This document shows, piece by piece, positions 1 to 6,962 of a stretch of DNA of 8,101 nucleotides. Numbering within the stretch: position 1 is the stretch's first letter; the number at the start of each line of letters is the position of its first letter. The stretch is from contig CAKPXR010000059.1 in NCBI GenBank assembly GCA_934202215.1, positions 1 through 8,101 of the forward strand, written 5' to 3'. Position numbers and translations under genes: made by a program. The stretch is from an uncultured Veillonella sp. Its GTDB lineage: Bacteria; Bacillota; Negativicutes; Veillonellales; Veillonellaceae. The notes below the pieces were generated by a model. That model worked only from the letters and a program-made list of their open reading frames with translations. It was not told where the DNA came from and made no database searches.

Positions 1-788
1 GTAAAACCTTATGTATCGGCGTTGGCTCGATGGGTGGCGCTTTATTGCGCGGTGCATTACAGCATGGCGTGTTGAAAACAAGCGACACTCATATTCTAGT
101 GCGTCGTGAAGAACAATGTAAGGCTCTTACAGAGGAGCTTGGTGTAGTAGGTTTTACTACCATGCCTAATGTACATGAGTACAATACAATCCTATTAGCT
201 GTAAAACCGCAAGTGTTACCATCCGTATTGGAGGATTTGAAAGAAGTGCCTTATGGGACTGTTATGATTTCCGTTGCAGCAGGTATCACCCTAGATACTC
301 TTGATGCAGCGATTCCGCAAGCTAACTGGTTTAGAGCTATGCCAAATACACCAGCCTCTATTGGTGCAGGCATGACGGCTCTTGCTGGGGATGATATCAA
401 TACCGACTTAGGTCGCGATGTACAAGCCTTATTTGAGGCTGTCGGCGAAGTAGCAGTGGTAAGTGAAGCCGATTTGGATCGATTAGGTGCACTATCTGGC
501 GCAGGCCCTGGCTATATGTTCGTCATTCTTGATGCTTTGGCTGATGCGGGGGTTCGCATTGGTTTGCCTCGTCAGTTGGCAATCAAGGCTGCGGCTCAAA
601 CCATGTACGGTGCTGGTAAGATGGCTCTTGAAAGCGGTAATCATCCAGCAGTACTACGCGATCAAGTAACAAGCCCTGGTGGCACGACCATTGCTGGTAT
701 TGGTGCTATGGAAAAAGGTGGACTTCGCAGTGCTCTCCAAGATGGCGTAGTAGCATGTCTTGCTCGGTCAAATGAATTGGGGAAATAA
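1..788 (+). CDS. proC: Pyrroline-5-carboxylate reductase, 5' end cut by the window edge
   Basis: This enzyme reduces 1-pyrroline-5-carboxylate to proline with NAD(P)H in the cytosol, the last step of proline synthesis. The frame is open to the left edge (first full codon at position 3). The visible protein begins KTLCIGVGSMGG, the glycine-rich Rossmann loop normally found within the first dozen residues of ProC, so only a few codons are missing. The ATG at 30 lies inside that loop and is not the true start. Other ProC hallmarks follow: LAVKPQVL, FRAMPNTPASIGAG, LSGAGPGYMF (most relatives have SGSGPAY) and the C-terminal signature LRDQVTSPGGTTIAG near 664-708. About 261 residues are visible, close to the family's usual 265-280. 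The TAA stop at 786-788 is two bases before the next gene, so the two are probably co-transcribed. The family assignment is secure; the exact start is outside the window. Confidence 0.95.
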   Translation, partial: KTLCIGVGSMGGALLRGALQHGVLKTSDTHILVRREEQCKALTEELGVVGFTTMPNVHEYNTILLAVKPQVLPSVLEDLKEVPYGTVMISVAAGITLDTLDAAIPQANWFRAMPNTPASIGAGMTALAGDDINTDLGRDVQALFEAVGEVAVVSEADLDRLGALSGAGPGYMFVILDALADAGVRIGLPRQLAIKAAAQTMYGAGKMALESGNHPAVLRDQVTSPGGTTIAGIGAMEKGGLRSALQDGVVACLARSNELGK

Positions 789-790
789 TT

Positions 791-1576
791 TTGGCAGATA
801 CTAGTAAATTAATACGATATTTTGAAGCCAGTGGTAGTGGTGAGGAAGCTCGCCACATGCTAGACTTGGCTGAGCAGGTTGTAAAAGGTCGCCCGTACCG
901 CGTGGCGGACTTTACGAGCCCTGCAGGCCTTGTCATTGCAGATGCAATCAAGGCTAACTACCCACAGCTTATCGTTAAGACAGACGGTGGGTATGAAGGG
1001 GCGGAACGTATCCGCATCGCCTTTGTAGATAGCGACTTTAACGGTACTGTGGATATGGGTATTCGCGCTCTTAAGGTAAATTGGGACCCACGGTTCCGAT
1101 TGCTTACCCATCGCGATGTACTTGGTTCCTTGATGGGCCTTGGCATCGATCGCTCCAAATTTGGGGACATTATCGTTCAACAAGGGGGCGCTCAAATTTT
1201 GGTGGATGAAAGTGTAGCAGATTTTGTGATTCAAAACTTCACAAAAATTGCTATGGTTTCTGTATCTGTAGAGGCTATTGAGCTTGCAGATATTGCACCA
1301 AAAGAGGAAAAAATTAAAGAAGTCCGCACTACAGTTGCTTCTTTGCGATTAGATGCGGTAGCAAGTTCTGGCTTTAGTGTGTCTCGTACTAAATTAGTGA
1401 GTGCTATTAATGCAGGATTATTGCAAGTAAACTGGCAACCCGCTAAAGGGGCATCCCAAGAAGTTAAAGAAGGGGATATTATCTCTATGCGTGGTCGAGG
1501 CCGAATGAAGGTAGAAGCCATTACAGGTACATCTCGTAAGGGGCGTATCGGCGTTTATCTGAAACGATTTATGTAG
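791..1576 (+). CDS. ylmH: YlmH-family S4-domain RNA-binding protein
   Basis: A 261-residue protein of the YlmH family, cytosolic RNA-binding proteins encoded in many Firmicutes near cell-division genes; in Bacillus, YlmH has been linked to ribosome-associated quality control. The N-terminal part carries the family stretch LTHRDVLGSLMGLGIDRSKFGDIIV (about residues 105-129). The C-terminal part, about residues 184-240, is an S4 RNA-binding fold: LRLDAVASSGFSVSRTKLVSAINAG, then V(N)WQPAKGASQEVKEGDIISMRGRGRM. The length matches the usual ~257 residues. I chose the TTG at 791 because it lies seven bases after a GGGGA ribosome site (779-783) and gives a full-length N-terminus; the next in-frame ATG (residue 23) would remove conserved sequence. 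The gene starts two bases after the proC stop and is followed by a strong terminator, so it is the last gene of its operon. Family confidence is high; its exact role in this organism is inferred. Confidence 0.9.
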   Translation: MADTSKLIRYFEASGSGEEARHMLDLAEQVVKGRPYRVADFTSPAGLVIADAIKANYPQLIVKTDGGYEGAERIRIAFVDSDFNGTVDMGIRALKVNWDPRFRLLTHRDVLGSLMGLGIDRSKFGDIIVQQGGAQILVDESVADFVIQNFTKIAMVSVSVEAIELADIAPKEEKIKEVRTTVASLRLDAVASSGFSVSRTKLVSAINAGLLQVNWQPAKGASQEVKEGDIISMRGRGRMKVEAITGTSRKGRIGVYLKRFM

Positions 1577-1583
1577 GCAATTG

Positions 1584-1615
1584 AAAATCGGCTTGACCAT
1601 CAAGCCGATTTTTTT
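1584..1615 (+). terminator. Rho-independent terminator after ylmH
   Basis: A perfect 13-bp inverted repeat pairs 1584-1596 (AAAATCGGCTTGA) with 1600-1612 (TCAAGCCGATTTT), with a CCA loop at 1597-1599. The right arm runs into seven T residues (1609-1615). It begins seven bases after the ylmH stop, the expected place for an intrinsic terminator. It separates the proC-ylmH unit from the tetrapyrrole operon. Confidence 0.93.
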
Positions 1616-1622
1616 ATATATA
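1593..1622 (+). promoter_or_regulatory. Candidate sigma-A promoter for the tetrapyrrole operon, overlapping the terminator
   Basis: TTGACC at 1593-1598 differs from the TTGACA -35 consensus at one base. It is followed by TATATA at 1615-1620 (16-base spacer) or 1617-1622 (18-base spacer). Only 57 bases separate the ylmH stop from the next start, so a promoter for the second operon would have to be here or inside ylmH. Against it: the -35 sits in the hairpin, and transcription starting about seven bases after the -10 would leave a leader of only five to seven bases and cut into the AGGA ribosome site at 1625-1628. A candidate only, read by eye. Confidence 0.3.
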
Positions 1623-1633
1623 GTAGGACAGCC

Positions 1634-2281
1634 ATGGTATCTATAACATTTCAACCTACAACTGAAGATACAATCCTATTCGTAGGCGGCGGAGAGGTAG
1701 CAGAACGACGGATGAGGCTCTTTATAGATGAGCCTTGTCATATTATCGTTATTGCTCCTACTGTAACTGATAGGATTAACCAATGGGCAAAGGACAATCG
1801 TATTATTTGGTGTAATCGTGCTTTTACAAAGGATGATGAACACCACATTATAACGAGCAGTTTGTTCTTTATCTGTACGGATAATGGCGAATTAAACGAT
1901 ACGTTATATAAGATGGGGAAAAAATATCGCGTTTGGACTAATCGTAGCGATGACCCCACAGCGTGTAGGTTTACTATGCCTTCATCACTTGAGCTAGGCG
2001 ATTTACATATTGCTATTAGCGCTAATAATGTGGGACCCCGTATCAATCGTCTAGTAAGGCAAGATATGATGAATCGTTATGGTCAGTTGCAAAAGGCTAT
2101 GCCTAGACTTAAAATATTTAGAGAAGAAGTAAAGTTACTGCTTCCTACTCCAGAGGCTCGACAGAAATTTTGGCGAGACCATCTGACCGTAGAAACTTTT
2201 GAAGCCATTCTCAAGGGAGAGTGGATGACTATAGAGGAGAAACTTGACCATGAAATTAGTGGTATTAGGTCTAAATCATAG
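1634..2281 (+). CDS. Precorrin-2 dehydrogenase / possible sirohydrochlorin ferrochelatase (Met8/CysG N-terminal type)
   Basis: A 215-residue protein that by family oxidises precorrin-2 to sirohydrochlorin with NAD+, and in bifunctional members also inserts iron to give siroheme. The NAD-binding loop is LFVGGGEVAERR (residues 15-26). N103-R-S-D106-D-P and the following FTMPSS align with NVVD and FIMPS of E. coli CysG, so D106 matches the catalytic Asp104. The next loop, usually S-[ST/S]-GG-x-SP, here reads AISANNVGP (127-135): alanine 130 occupies the position of CysG Ser128, and two asparagines replace the Gly-Gly pair. The helical C-terminal part has QKFWRDHL, like RRFWEKFF in CysG. There is no methyltransferase domain; that is supplied by the cobA-hemD gene. 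The ATG at 1634 follows AGGA (1625-1628) at five bases. The 3' end overlaps hemA by 32 bases. The family is clear; chelatase activity is uncertain. Confidence 0.88.
   Translation: MVSITFQPTTEDTILFVGGGEVAERRMRLFIDEPCHIIVIAPTVTDRINQWAKDNRIIWCNRAFTKDDEHHIITSSLFFICTDNGELNDTLYKMGKKYRVWTNRSDDPTACRFTMPSSLELGDLHIAISANNVGPRINRLVRQDMMNRYGQLQKAMPRLKIFREEVKLLLPTPEARQKFWRDHLTVETFEAILKGEWMTIEEKLDHEISGIRSKS
2235..2239 (+). promoter_or_regulatory. Ribosome binding site deciding the hemA start
   Basis: AGGAG inside the preceding reading frame lies 10 bases before ATG 2250 and only 4 bases before the in-frame TTG at 2244. Four bases is tight and TTG is a weak start, so ATG 2250 is preferred. It also gives the usual GluTR N-terminus, MKLVVLGLNHRSA. 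Confidence 0.65.
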
Positions 2282-3521
2282 AAGTGCCGCTGTAGAGGTG
2301 CGTGAACGTTTCTCGTTTGATAAGGACGAGGTAGCTTCAGCACTGAATCGTCTCTATGAATTCGACTGTGTAGCAGAATGCGTTATTTTGTCTACATGTA
2401 ATAGAACCGAAATTTACGCGGCCTTAGAAGGTGTAGAGTTCCCTAAAGAATATATGTTGGCAGTGTTAAAGGATTTAAAGGGTGCCGACCACATCGATGA
2501 AGATGCATTCTTCTTCTATGAAGAACGAGATTGTATTGAACATCTATTCCGTGTGTCTGCAAGCCTTGATTCCCTTGTGTTGGGGGAAGGTCAAATCTTA
2601 AGCCAATTAAAAGGGGCTTATATCCAAGCCTATAGTGCAGGTTGCACAGGCACAATTTTTAATATTTTATTCCAACGCGCTATTGGCGTTGGTAAAAAGG
2701 TTCGCACGAATACAGGTATTGCCAATACACCTGTATCCGTTAGCTACACCGCTGTTAACCTCGCTGAGGATAGCTTAGATAAACCATTATCTGAAGCGAC
2801 GGTGCTCATCTTAGGCGCTGGTACCATGAGTGAGTTAACAGCTACGCACCTACAAGCAAAGGGCGTAAAAACGATTTTCGTATCTAATAGGACCTTTGAA
2901 AAGGCAGAAGTATTGGCTGATCGCTTTAATGGTAAGGCTGTTAAGCTCGATAATTTTGTAGATTATGCTAAAGATGCGGATATCCTCATCACATCTACAG
3001 GAGCGCCGCACTATATTATTACGGAACGAGAAGCTAAGAAAATTACATCTCTTCGTAAGGGCGAACCTATCGTTATGATTGATATTGCGGTACCTCGTGA
3101 TATCGATCCTGCTGTGGCAGATATGGACGGTATTTACTTATTTAATATCGATTCTCTTGAAAGTGTAGTAGAAGAGAATAAGGCGCAGCGCGAAGAGGAA
3201 GCTCGTCATGCAGAGCCTATTATTCACGATGCTATTGAAGAATTATTAGATAAATTGAGTTATTTAACGGTGCGTCCCATGATGGCATTGCTTACGGAAA
3301 AGGCAGAACGCATACGCCGTCGCGAATTACATCGCGCATTAGCGAAATTGCCTGATATTTCAGATAAGGAGCGCCGCATTATGGACTCTATGAGTCGCAT
3401 GATTATCCGCAAGATGTTGCGTGAACCGATGATTCACTTCAACGAAATCGCTGGTACAGAAGAAGAAGGTTTGTACTGGGATTTATTCAAAGATATGTTT
3501 AATCTTGAGAAAGAAGGCTGA
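2250..3521 (+). CDS. hemA: Glutamyl-tRNA reductase
   Basis: HemA reduces glutamyl-tRNA(Glu) to glutamate-1-semialdehyde with NADPH, the committed step of the C5 route to 5-aminolevulinate. From ATG 2250 it is 423 residues, a normal length. The N-terminal catalytic domain has GLNHRSA and ILSTCNRTEIY; Cys50 is the thioester nucleophile, at the same number as in E. coli. H98 in EHLFRVSASLDSLVLGEGQIL matches the conserved active-site histidine. The NADPH-binding domain has VLILGAGTMSELTA (185-198) and the SNRT motif (212-215). The C-terminal helical dimerisation domain starts near LSYLTVRPMM (336). A TTG six bases upstream would add two residues but sits too close to the AGGAG site. The start overlaps the previous gene by 32 bases, and TGA is four bases before hemC, suggesting translational coupling. 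HemA is often controlled by haem feedback, but I see no clear regulatory site here. Confidence 0.96.
   Translation: MKLVVLGLNHRSAAVEVRERFSFDKDEVASALNRLYEFDCVAECVILSTCNRTEIYAALEGVEFPKEYMLAVLKDLKGADHIDEDAFFFYEERDCIEHLFRVSASLDSLVLGEGQILSQLKGAYIQAYSAGCTGTIFNILFQRAIGVGKKVRTNTGIANTPVSVSYTAVNLAEDSLDKPLSEATVLILGAGTMSELTATHLQAKGVKTIFVSNRTFEKAEVLADRFNGKAVKLDNFVDYAKDADILITSTGAPHYIITEREAKKITSLRKGEPIVMIDIAVPRDIDPAVADMDGIYLFNIDSLESVVEENKAQREEEARHAEPIIHDAIEELLDKLSYLTVRPMMALLTEKAERIRRRELHRALAKLPDISDKERRIMDSMSRMIIRKMLREPMIHFNEIAGTEEEGLYWDLFKDMFNLEKEG
3513..3517 (+). promoter_or_regulatory. Ribosome binding site deciding the hemC start
   Basis: GAAGG near the end of hemA lies eight bases before ATG 3526. The in-frame TTG at 3505 comes before this site and would add seven residues absent from usual HemC proteins, so it is rejected as the start. 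Confidence 0.65.
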
Positions 3522-3525
3522 GGCC

Positions 3526-4464
3526 ATGAGAGACCATATTCGAATCGGCACGCGAAAAAGTGCCCTTGCCCTATGGCAGGCTGAACATATTAGTGCAGAG
3601 TTACAGCGTCTGTATCCAAACATTACGGTCGAGCTAGTTCACTTTAATACAAAAGGGGACCGTATCTTGGAAAAACCACTGGCTCAAGTTGGTGGTAAAG
3701 GTTTATTTACTGCTGAGCTAGAAGAGGCCATGCATAAAGGCGACATTGATATTGCCGTACACAGCTTGAAAGATATGCCTACAGAGTTGCCAGAAGGACT
3801 TACTTTAGGTGCTATTTCGTCTCGTGAAGTTCCTTACGATGCGCTTGTGAGCCCTGTGTATAAAACATTAGATAAATTGCCTCAAGGTGCTCGCGTCGGT
3901 ACAAGTAGCTTGCGTCGTCAAGCGCAATTATTACATGTCCGCCCTGACCTTAAGGTCGAGGTTATCCGCGGTAATGTACAAACTCGTTTGAGCAAGATTG
4001 AAACAGAAAAACTAGATGGCGTTATCTTGGCACAAGCCGGTCTTAAACGGTTGGGCTTAGATGATCAAATTACCCAAGTATTTAAAGCCGATGAAATGAT
4101 TCCTGCTGTTGGTCAAGGGGCACTTGCTATCGAGTGTCGTGCTGACGATACGGAAATGCTTGAAATGCTAGCTCCTATTAACGATGAAGCTACACGCTAT
4201 ACCGTTGAAGGGGAACGCAGCTTCTTGCGTCAGTTAAATGGTGGTTGCCAAGTGCCAATGGGGGTACATGGTACTATCAATAAAGGTCAATTGACCTTAA
4301 AGGCCATGATTGCATCCCTCGATGGTAAAACTGTGTACGAAGGAGAAATTTCTGGCCCAGCAAAAAAAGCTGAAATTCTTGGTAAAAACCTTGCAAAAGC
4401 CTTATATGAAGAAGGGGGCAAACATATTGTGGATGCTCTCATAGAGGAAGGAATCATAAAATGA
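3526..4464 (+). CDS. hemC: Porphobilinogen deaminase (hydroxymethylbilane synthase)
   Basis: HemC links four porphobilinogen molecules head to tail into hydroxymethylbilane, growing the chain on a covalently bound dipyrromethane cofactor. From ATG 3526 the protein has 312 residues, nearly identical in length to E. coli HemC (313). It opens with IRIGTRKSALALWQ. HSLKDMPTE contains the catalytic aspartate D83. The substrate-binding arginines lie in GTSSLRRQAQL (R130, R131) and VIRGNVQTR (R148, R154). VGQGALAIECR is conserved, and LNGGCQVPMG carries Cys241, the cofactor attachment site (Cys242 in E. coli). All key residues are present, so it should be active. The stop codon shares bases with the next start in an ATGA overlap (4461-4464), a typical sign of coupled translation with cobA-hemD. 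Confidence 0.97.
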   Translation: MRDHIRIGTRKSALALWQAEHISAELQRLYPNITVELVHFNTKGDRILEKPLAQVGGKGLFTAELEEAMHKGDIDIAVHSLKDMPTELPEGLTLGAISSREVPYDALVSPVYKTLDKLPQGARVGTSSLRRQAQLLHVRPDLKVEVIRGNVQTRLSKIETEKLDGVILAQAGLKRLGLDDQITQVFKADEMIPAVGQGALAIECRADDTEMLEMLAPINDEATRYTVEGERSFLRQLNGGCQVPMGVHGTINKGQLTLKAMIASLDGKTVYEGEISGPAKKAEILGKNLAKALYEEGGKHIVDALIEEGIIK

Positions 4465-5969
4465 CAGGTATGGTATATCTAATCGGTGCAGGCCCTGGCG
4501 ATGTTAAACTCATCACTGTAAAAGGTCGCGAATGTATTGAAAAAGCAGATGTAATTGTATATGACTATTTGGCAGATGCTCATTTGTTAGAATGGGCTCG
4601 CCCAGATGCAGAGTTGATTTACGCTGGTAAACAATGTAAAGATCACACAATGCACCAATGGGAAATTAATGAGCTGTTAGTTCAAAAAGGTAAAGAAGGA
4701 AAAATCGTAGCGCGCTTAAAAGGCGGTGATCCACTCGTGTTCGGTCGCGGTGGTGAAGAGGCGATGGCTCTTGGGGAAGCTGGTGTACCATTTGAATTCG
4801 TACCAGGCGTAACATCTCCAATTGCAGCACCTGCTTATGCAGGTATTCCTGTAACACAACGCGCTATGGCTACATCCTTTGCTGTTGTAACCGGTCATGA
4901 GGATCCAACAAAAGCAGTATCTGGTATTCACTGGGAAGGCCTTGCTACAGCAGTAGATACACTTTGCTTTGTAATGGGCGTTGGTAACTTGCCTACCATT
5001 GCAGAAAAATTGATGGCTCATGGACGCCCAGCTTCTACACCAGTAGCACTTGTTCGTTGGGGTACAAAAACGGTTCAAGAAGTTCTCGTATCTACCCTTG
5101 AACATGTAGTAGAAGACGTAGAAAAGGCACAACTAAAAGCGCCAGCTATCATCGTAGTAGGCGCTGTAGTTAACCTTCGTGAAAAATTACAATGGTTCGA
5201 TAATAAACCTTTATTCGGCAAAACTATTGTAGTTACACGCGCTCGCTCCCAAGCTAGTGCATTCCGTGAAAAGTTGGCTGCTCAAGGCGCTAACGTAGTA
5301 GAAGCGGCAGCTATTAAAACTTCTCCATTAGATTTATTTGATGAAGATAAACGTATTATCAATAATACAAAACAATACCAATGCATCGTATTCACATCTG
5401 GCGAAGGTGTTCGCTACTTCTTCGATGCTCTTTATAAAGAGGGCAAGGATACACGTGCATTAGGTAATTCTAAAGTAGCAGCTATTGGCTGTGCTACAGC
5501 TCGGGAACTTCAAAAATATGGTATCGTTCCAGATATTATTCCTGTAGACTATAAAGCTGAATCTGCTGTAAAGGCTCTTGAAGAAGAGCTCAAAGCAGGG
5601 GACTCCGTATTGCTCATCCAACCAAAAGTAGCGCGCGACGTAATTCCACGCTCTTTGCGTCATCACGATATAGATGTAGATATCTTGCGTTTATATGAAA
5701 CTACACAAGACACATCTCAACAAGAAACATTAGTAAATGCATTAACTGCAGGTACTGTAGACTACATTACGTTTACAAGTTCCTCTACAGTAACCAATAC
5801 AATTCAATTATTGGGTGATGATGCATTGAAACTATTAGGCAATACTAAGATTGCTTGCATCGGACCTATCACAGCTGCTACAGCTATGAGTGCAGGCCTT
5901 AAACCTGCTGTCATCAGCGATGTTTATACAACTGATGGCTTAGTCAATGCTATTATAAAGGACATTTAG
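4461..5969 (+). CDS. cobA-hemD: Fused uroporphyrinogen-III C-methyltransferase / uroporphyrinogen-III synthase
   Basis: A 502-residue two-domain enzyme. Residues 1 to about 245 are the SAM-dependent methyltransferase (SUMT) that turns uroporphyrinogen III into precorrin-2: VYLIGAGPGDVKLIT (5-19), LKGGDPLVFGRGGEE (86-100), PGVTSPIAAPAYAGIPVTQR (115-134) and VVTGHE (142-147). Residues from about 250 to the end are the HemD fold that cyclises hydroxymethylbilane: GKTIVVTRARSQAS (253-266), IVFTSGEGVRYFF (309-321), YITFTSSSTVTN (435-446), and a closing CIGPITAATAMSAGLKP (466-482). The frame is continuous with no stop or frameshift at the junction, so this is a true fusion, a common arrangement in clostridia-like anaerobes. 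ATG 4461 overlaps the hemC stop and follows a GAGGAAGG site. An in-frame ATG at 4470 could also serve and would keep the first motif. One protein making and consuming uroporphyrinogen III may favour flow to precorrin-2; that is inference. Confidence 0.95.
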   Translation: MTGMVYLIGAGPGDVKLITVKGRECIEKADVIVYDYLADAHLLEWARPDAELIYAGKQCKDHTMHQWEINELLVQKGKEGKIVARLKGGDPLVFGRGGEEAMALGEAGVPFEFVPGVTSPIAAPAYAGIPVTQRAMATSFAVVTGHEDPTKAVSGIHWEGLATAVDTLCFVMGVGNLPTIAEKLMAHGRPASTPVALVRWGTKTVQEVLVSTLEHVVEDVEKAQLKAPAIIVVGAVVNLREKLQWFDNKPLFGKTIVVTRARSQASAFREKLAAQGANVVEAAAIKTSPLDLFDEDKRIINNTKQYQCIVFTSGEGVRYFFDALYKEGKDTRALGNSKVAAIGCATARELQKYGIVPDIIPVDYKAESAVKALEEELKAGDSVLLIQPKVARDVIPRSLRHHDIDVDILRLYETTQDTSQQETLVNALTAGTVDYITFTSSSTVTNTIQLLGDDALKLLGNTKIACIGPITAATAMSAGLKPAVISDVYTTDGLVNAIIKDI

Positions 5970-5973
5970 GAGG
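5968..5973 (+). promoter_or_regulatory. Strong ribosome binding site of hemB overlapping the upstream stop codon
   Basis: AGGAGG shares its first two bases with the TAG stop of cobA-hemD (5967-5969) and ends five bases before ATG 5979. It is the only full AGGAGG seen ahead of a start in this window. Ribosomes terminating on cobA-hemD would cover the site, consistent with coupled translation. Confidence 0.75.
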
Positions 5974-5978
5974 ATCAC

Positions 5979-6953
5979 ATGTACGATTTAACATACCGTC
6001 CTCGCCGCTTGCGTATTAATCCAGAAATGCGTGATTTGGTACGTGAAACGACACTCGACGTAACTGACTTAATTTATCCATTATTTATCGTTCCTGGTGA
6101 AGGTATCAAAAAAGAAATCGATACATTACCAGGCCAATACCACTTATCTGTTGATGAAGCTGTAAAAATGGCGCAAGAGGTGTATGATCTTGGTATTCTT
6201 GGGGTAGAAATTTTTGGTATTCCTACATATAAGGATGAACAAGGTTCCTCTGCATGGGATATGTCCCAACCTGTACAACAAGCTATCAAAGCCATCCGTG
6301 CAGCTGTACCAAATCTATTGGTGGTAGCTGATGTTTGCTTGTGTCAATATACTACAACAGGCCATTGCGGCATGATTGATCATCATGAAATCTTAAATGA
6401 TGAAACATTGCCATTGCTTTGTAAAGTAGCGGTAAGCCAAGCAGAAGCAGGTGCCCATATGGTGGCTCCATCCGATATGATGGATGGCCGTGTAGGTGCT
6501 ATCCGTGAAGCCCTTGATGCGGCAGGTTATACCAATGTATCTATTATGAGCTATGCTGCAAAATACGCATCCGCTTACTATGGTCCGTTCCGTGGTGCCG
6601 TTAACTCTGCACCTAAATTTGGTGACCGTAAGTCCTATCAAATGGACCCAGCTAACCGCTTGGAAGCTTTCAGAGAAATCGAACTCGACATCGCTGAAGG
6701 GGCAGATATTATCATGATTAAACCAGCCTTGTCCTATTTGGATATCGTTCGCGAAACACGTGACCGCTATGAATTACCTGTAGCGGTATACAATGTGTCT
6801 GGCGAATATGCGATGGTTAAATCCGCTGCTGCAGCTGGTCTTATCGACGAAGAACGCCTCGTTATGGAAACAATGCTTTCTATGAAGCGCGCCGGTGCTA
6901 AGATCATCATTACGTACCATGCTATAGATATTGCTAAATGGTTACAAAAGTAA
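5979..6953 (+). CDS. hemB: Porphobilinogen synthase (5-aminolevulinate dehydratase), zinc type
   Basis: HemB condenses two 5-aminolevulinate molecules into porphobilinogen in the cytosol. The 324-residue length is typical. The N-terminus has RPRRLR and the DLIYPLFIVPG stretch. The metal site is DVCLCQYTTTGHCG, with D118 and cysteines 120, 122 and 130: the three-cysteine, zinc-dependent version, not the aspartate-rich magnesium version. The two active-site lysines are K195 in SYAAKYASAYYGPFR and K248 in IMIKPALSYLD; K248 forms the Schiff base with substrate. VYNVSGEYAM (270-279) is the usual substrate-binding stretch. The gene starts nine bases after cobA-hemD and ends nine bases before hemL. 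All catalytic residues I can check are intact. Confidence 0.97.
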   Translation: MYDLTYRPRRLRINPEMRDLVRETTLDVTDLIYPLFIVPGEGIKKEIDTLPGQYHLSVDEAVKMAQEVYDLGILGVEIFGIPTYKDEQGSSAWDMSQPVQQAIKAIRAAVPNLLVVADVCLCQYTTTGHCGMIDHHEILNDETLPLLCKVAVSQAEAGAHMVAPSDMMDGRVGAIREALDAAGYTNVSIMSYAAKYASAYYGPFRGAVNSAPKFGDRKSYQMDPANRLEAFREIELDIAEGADIIMIKPALSYLDIVRETRDRYELPVAVYNVSGEYAMVKSAAAAGLIDEERLVMETMLSMKRAGAKIIITYHAIDIAKWLQK

Positions 6954-6962
6954 GGAGAAACC

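Noticed and set aside
30..788. proC starting at ATG 30
   Set aside because: The codons before it (positions 3-29) encode KTLCIGVGS, the first part of the Rossmann glycine loop, so starting at 30 would break the cofactor site. The gene runs off the left edge.
860..1234. A 124-codon open frame on the minus strand within ylmH
   Set aside because: It is antisense to a conserved S4-family gene, resembles no family I know, and I see no ribosome site supporting it.
2243..2251. CTTGACCAT repeated at 1592-1600 and 2243-2251 as a possible shared operator
   Set aside because: Only nine bases are shared, one copy is part of a terminator stem and loop and the other is coding sequence at the hemA start; chance is a sufficient explanation.
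3505..3525. TTG 3505 as the hemC start
   Set aside because: It would add seven residues not seen in HemC proteins and would precede the GAAGG site that is well spaced for ATG 3526.
4716..5132. A 138-codon open frame on the minus strand within cobA-hemD
   Set aside because: It lies wholly antisense to a well-supported conserved domain, its translation is rich in Cys, Trp and Tyr with no recognisable family motif, and it is best explained as a shadow of the real gene's codon pattern.
5170..5230. cobA and hemD as two genes split by a hidden frameshift or sequencing error
   Set aside because: The reading frame is continuous through the linker with conserved motifs on both sides, and CobA-HemD fusions are well known.
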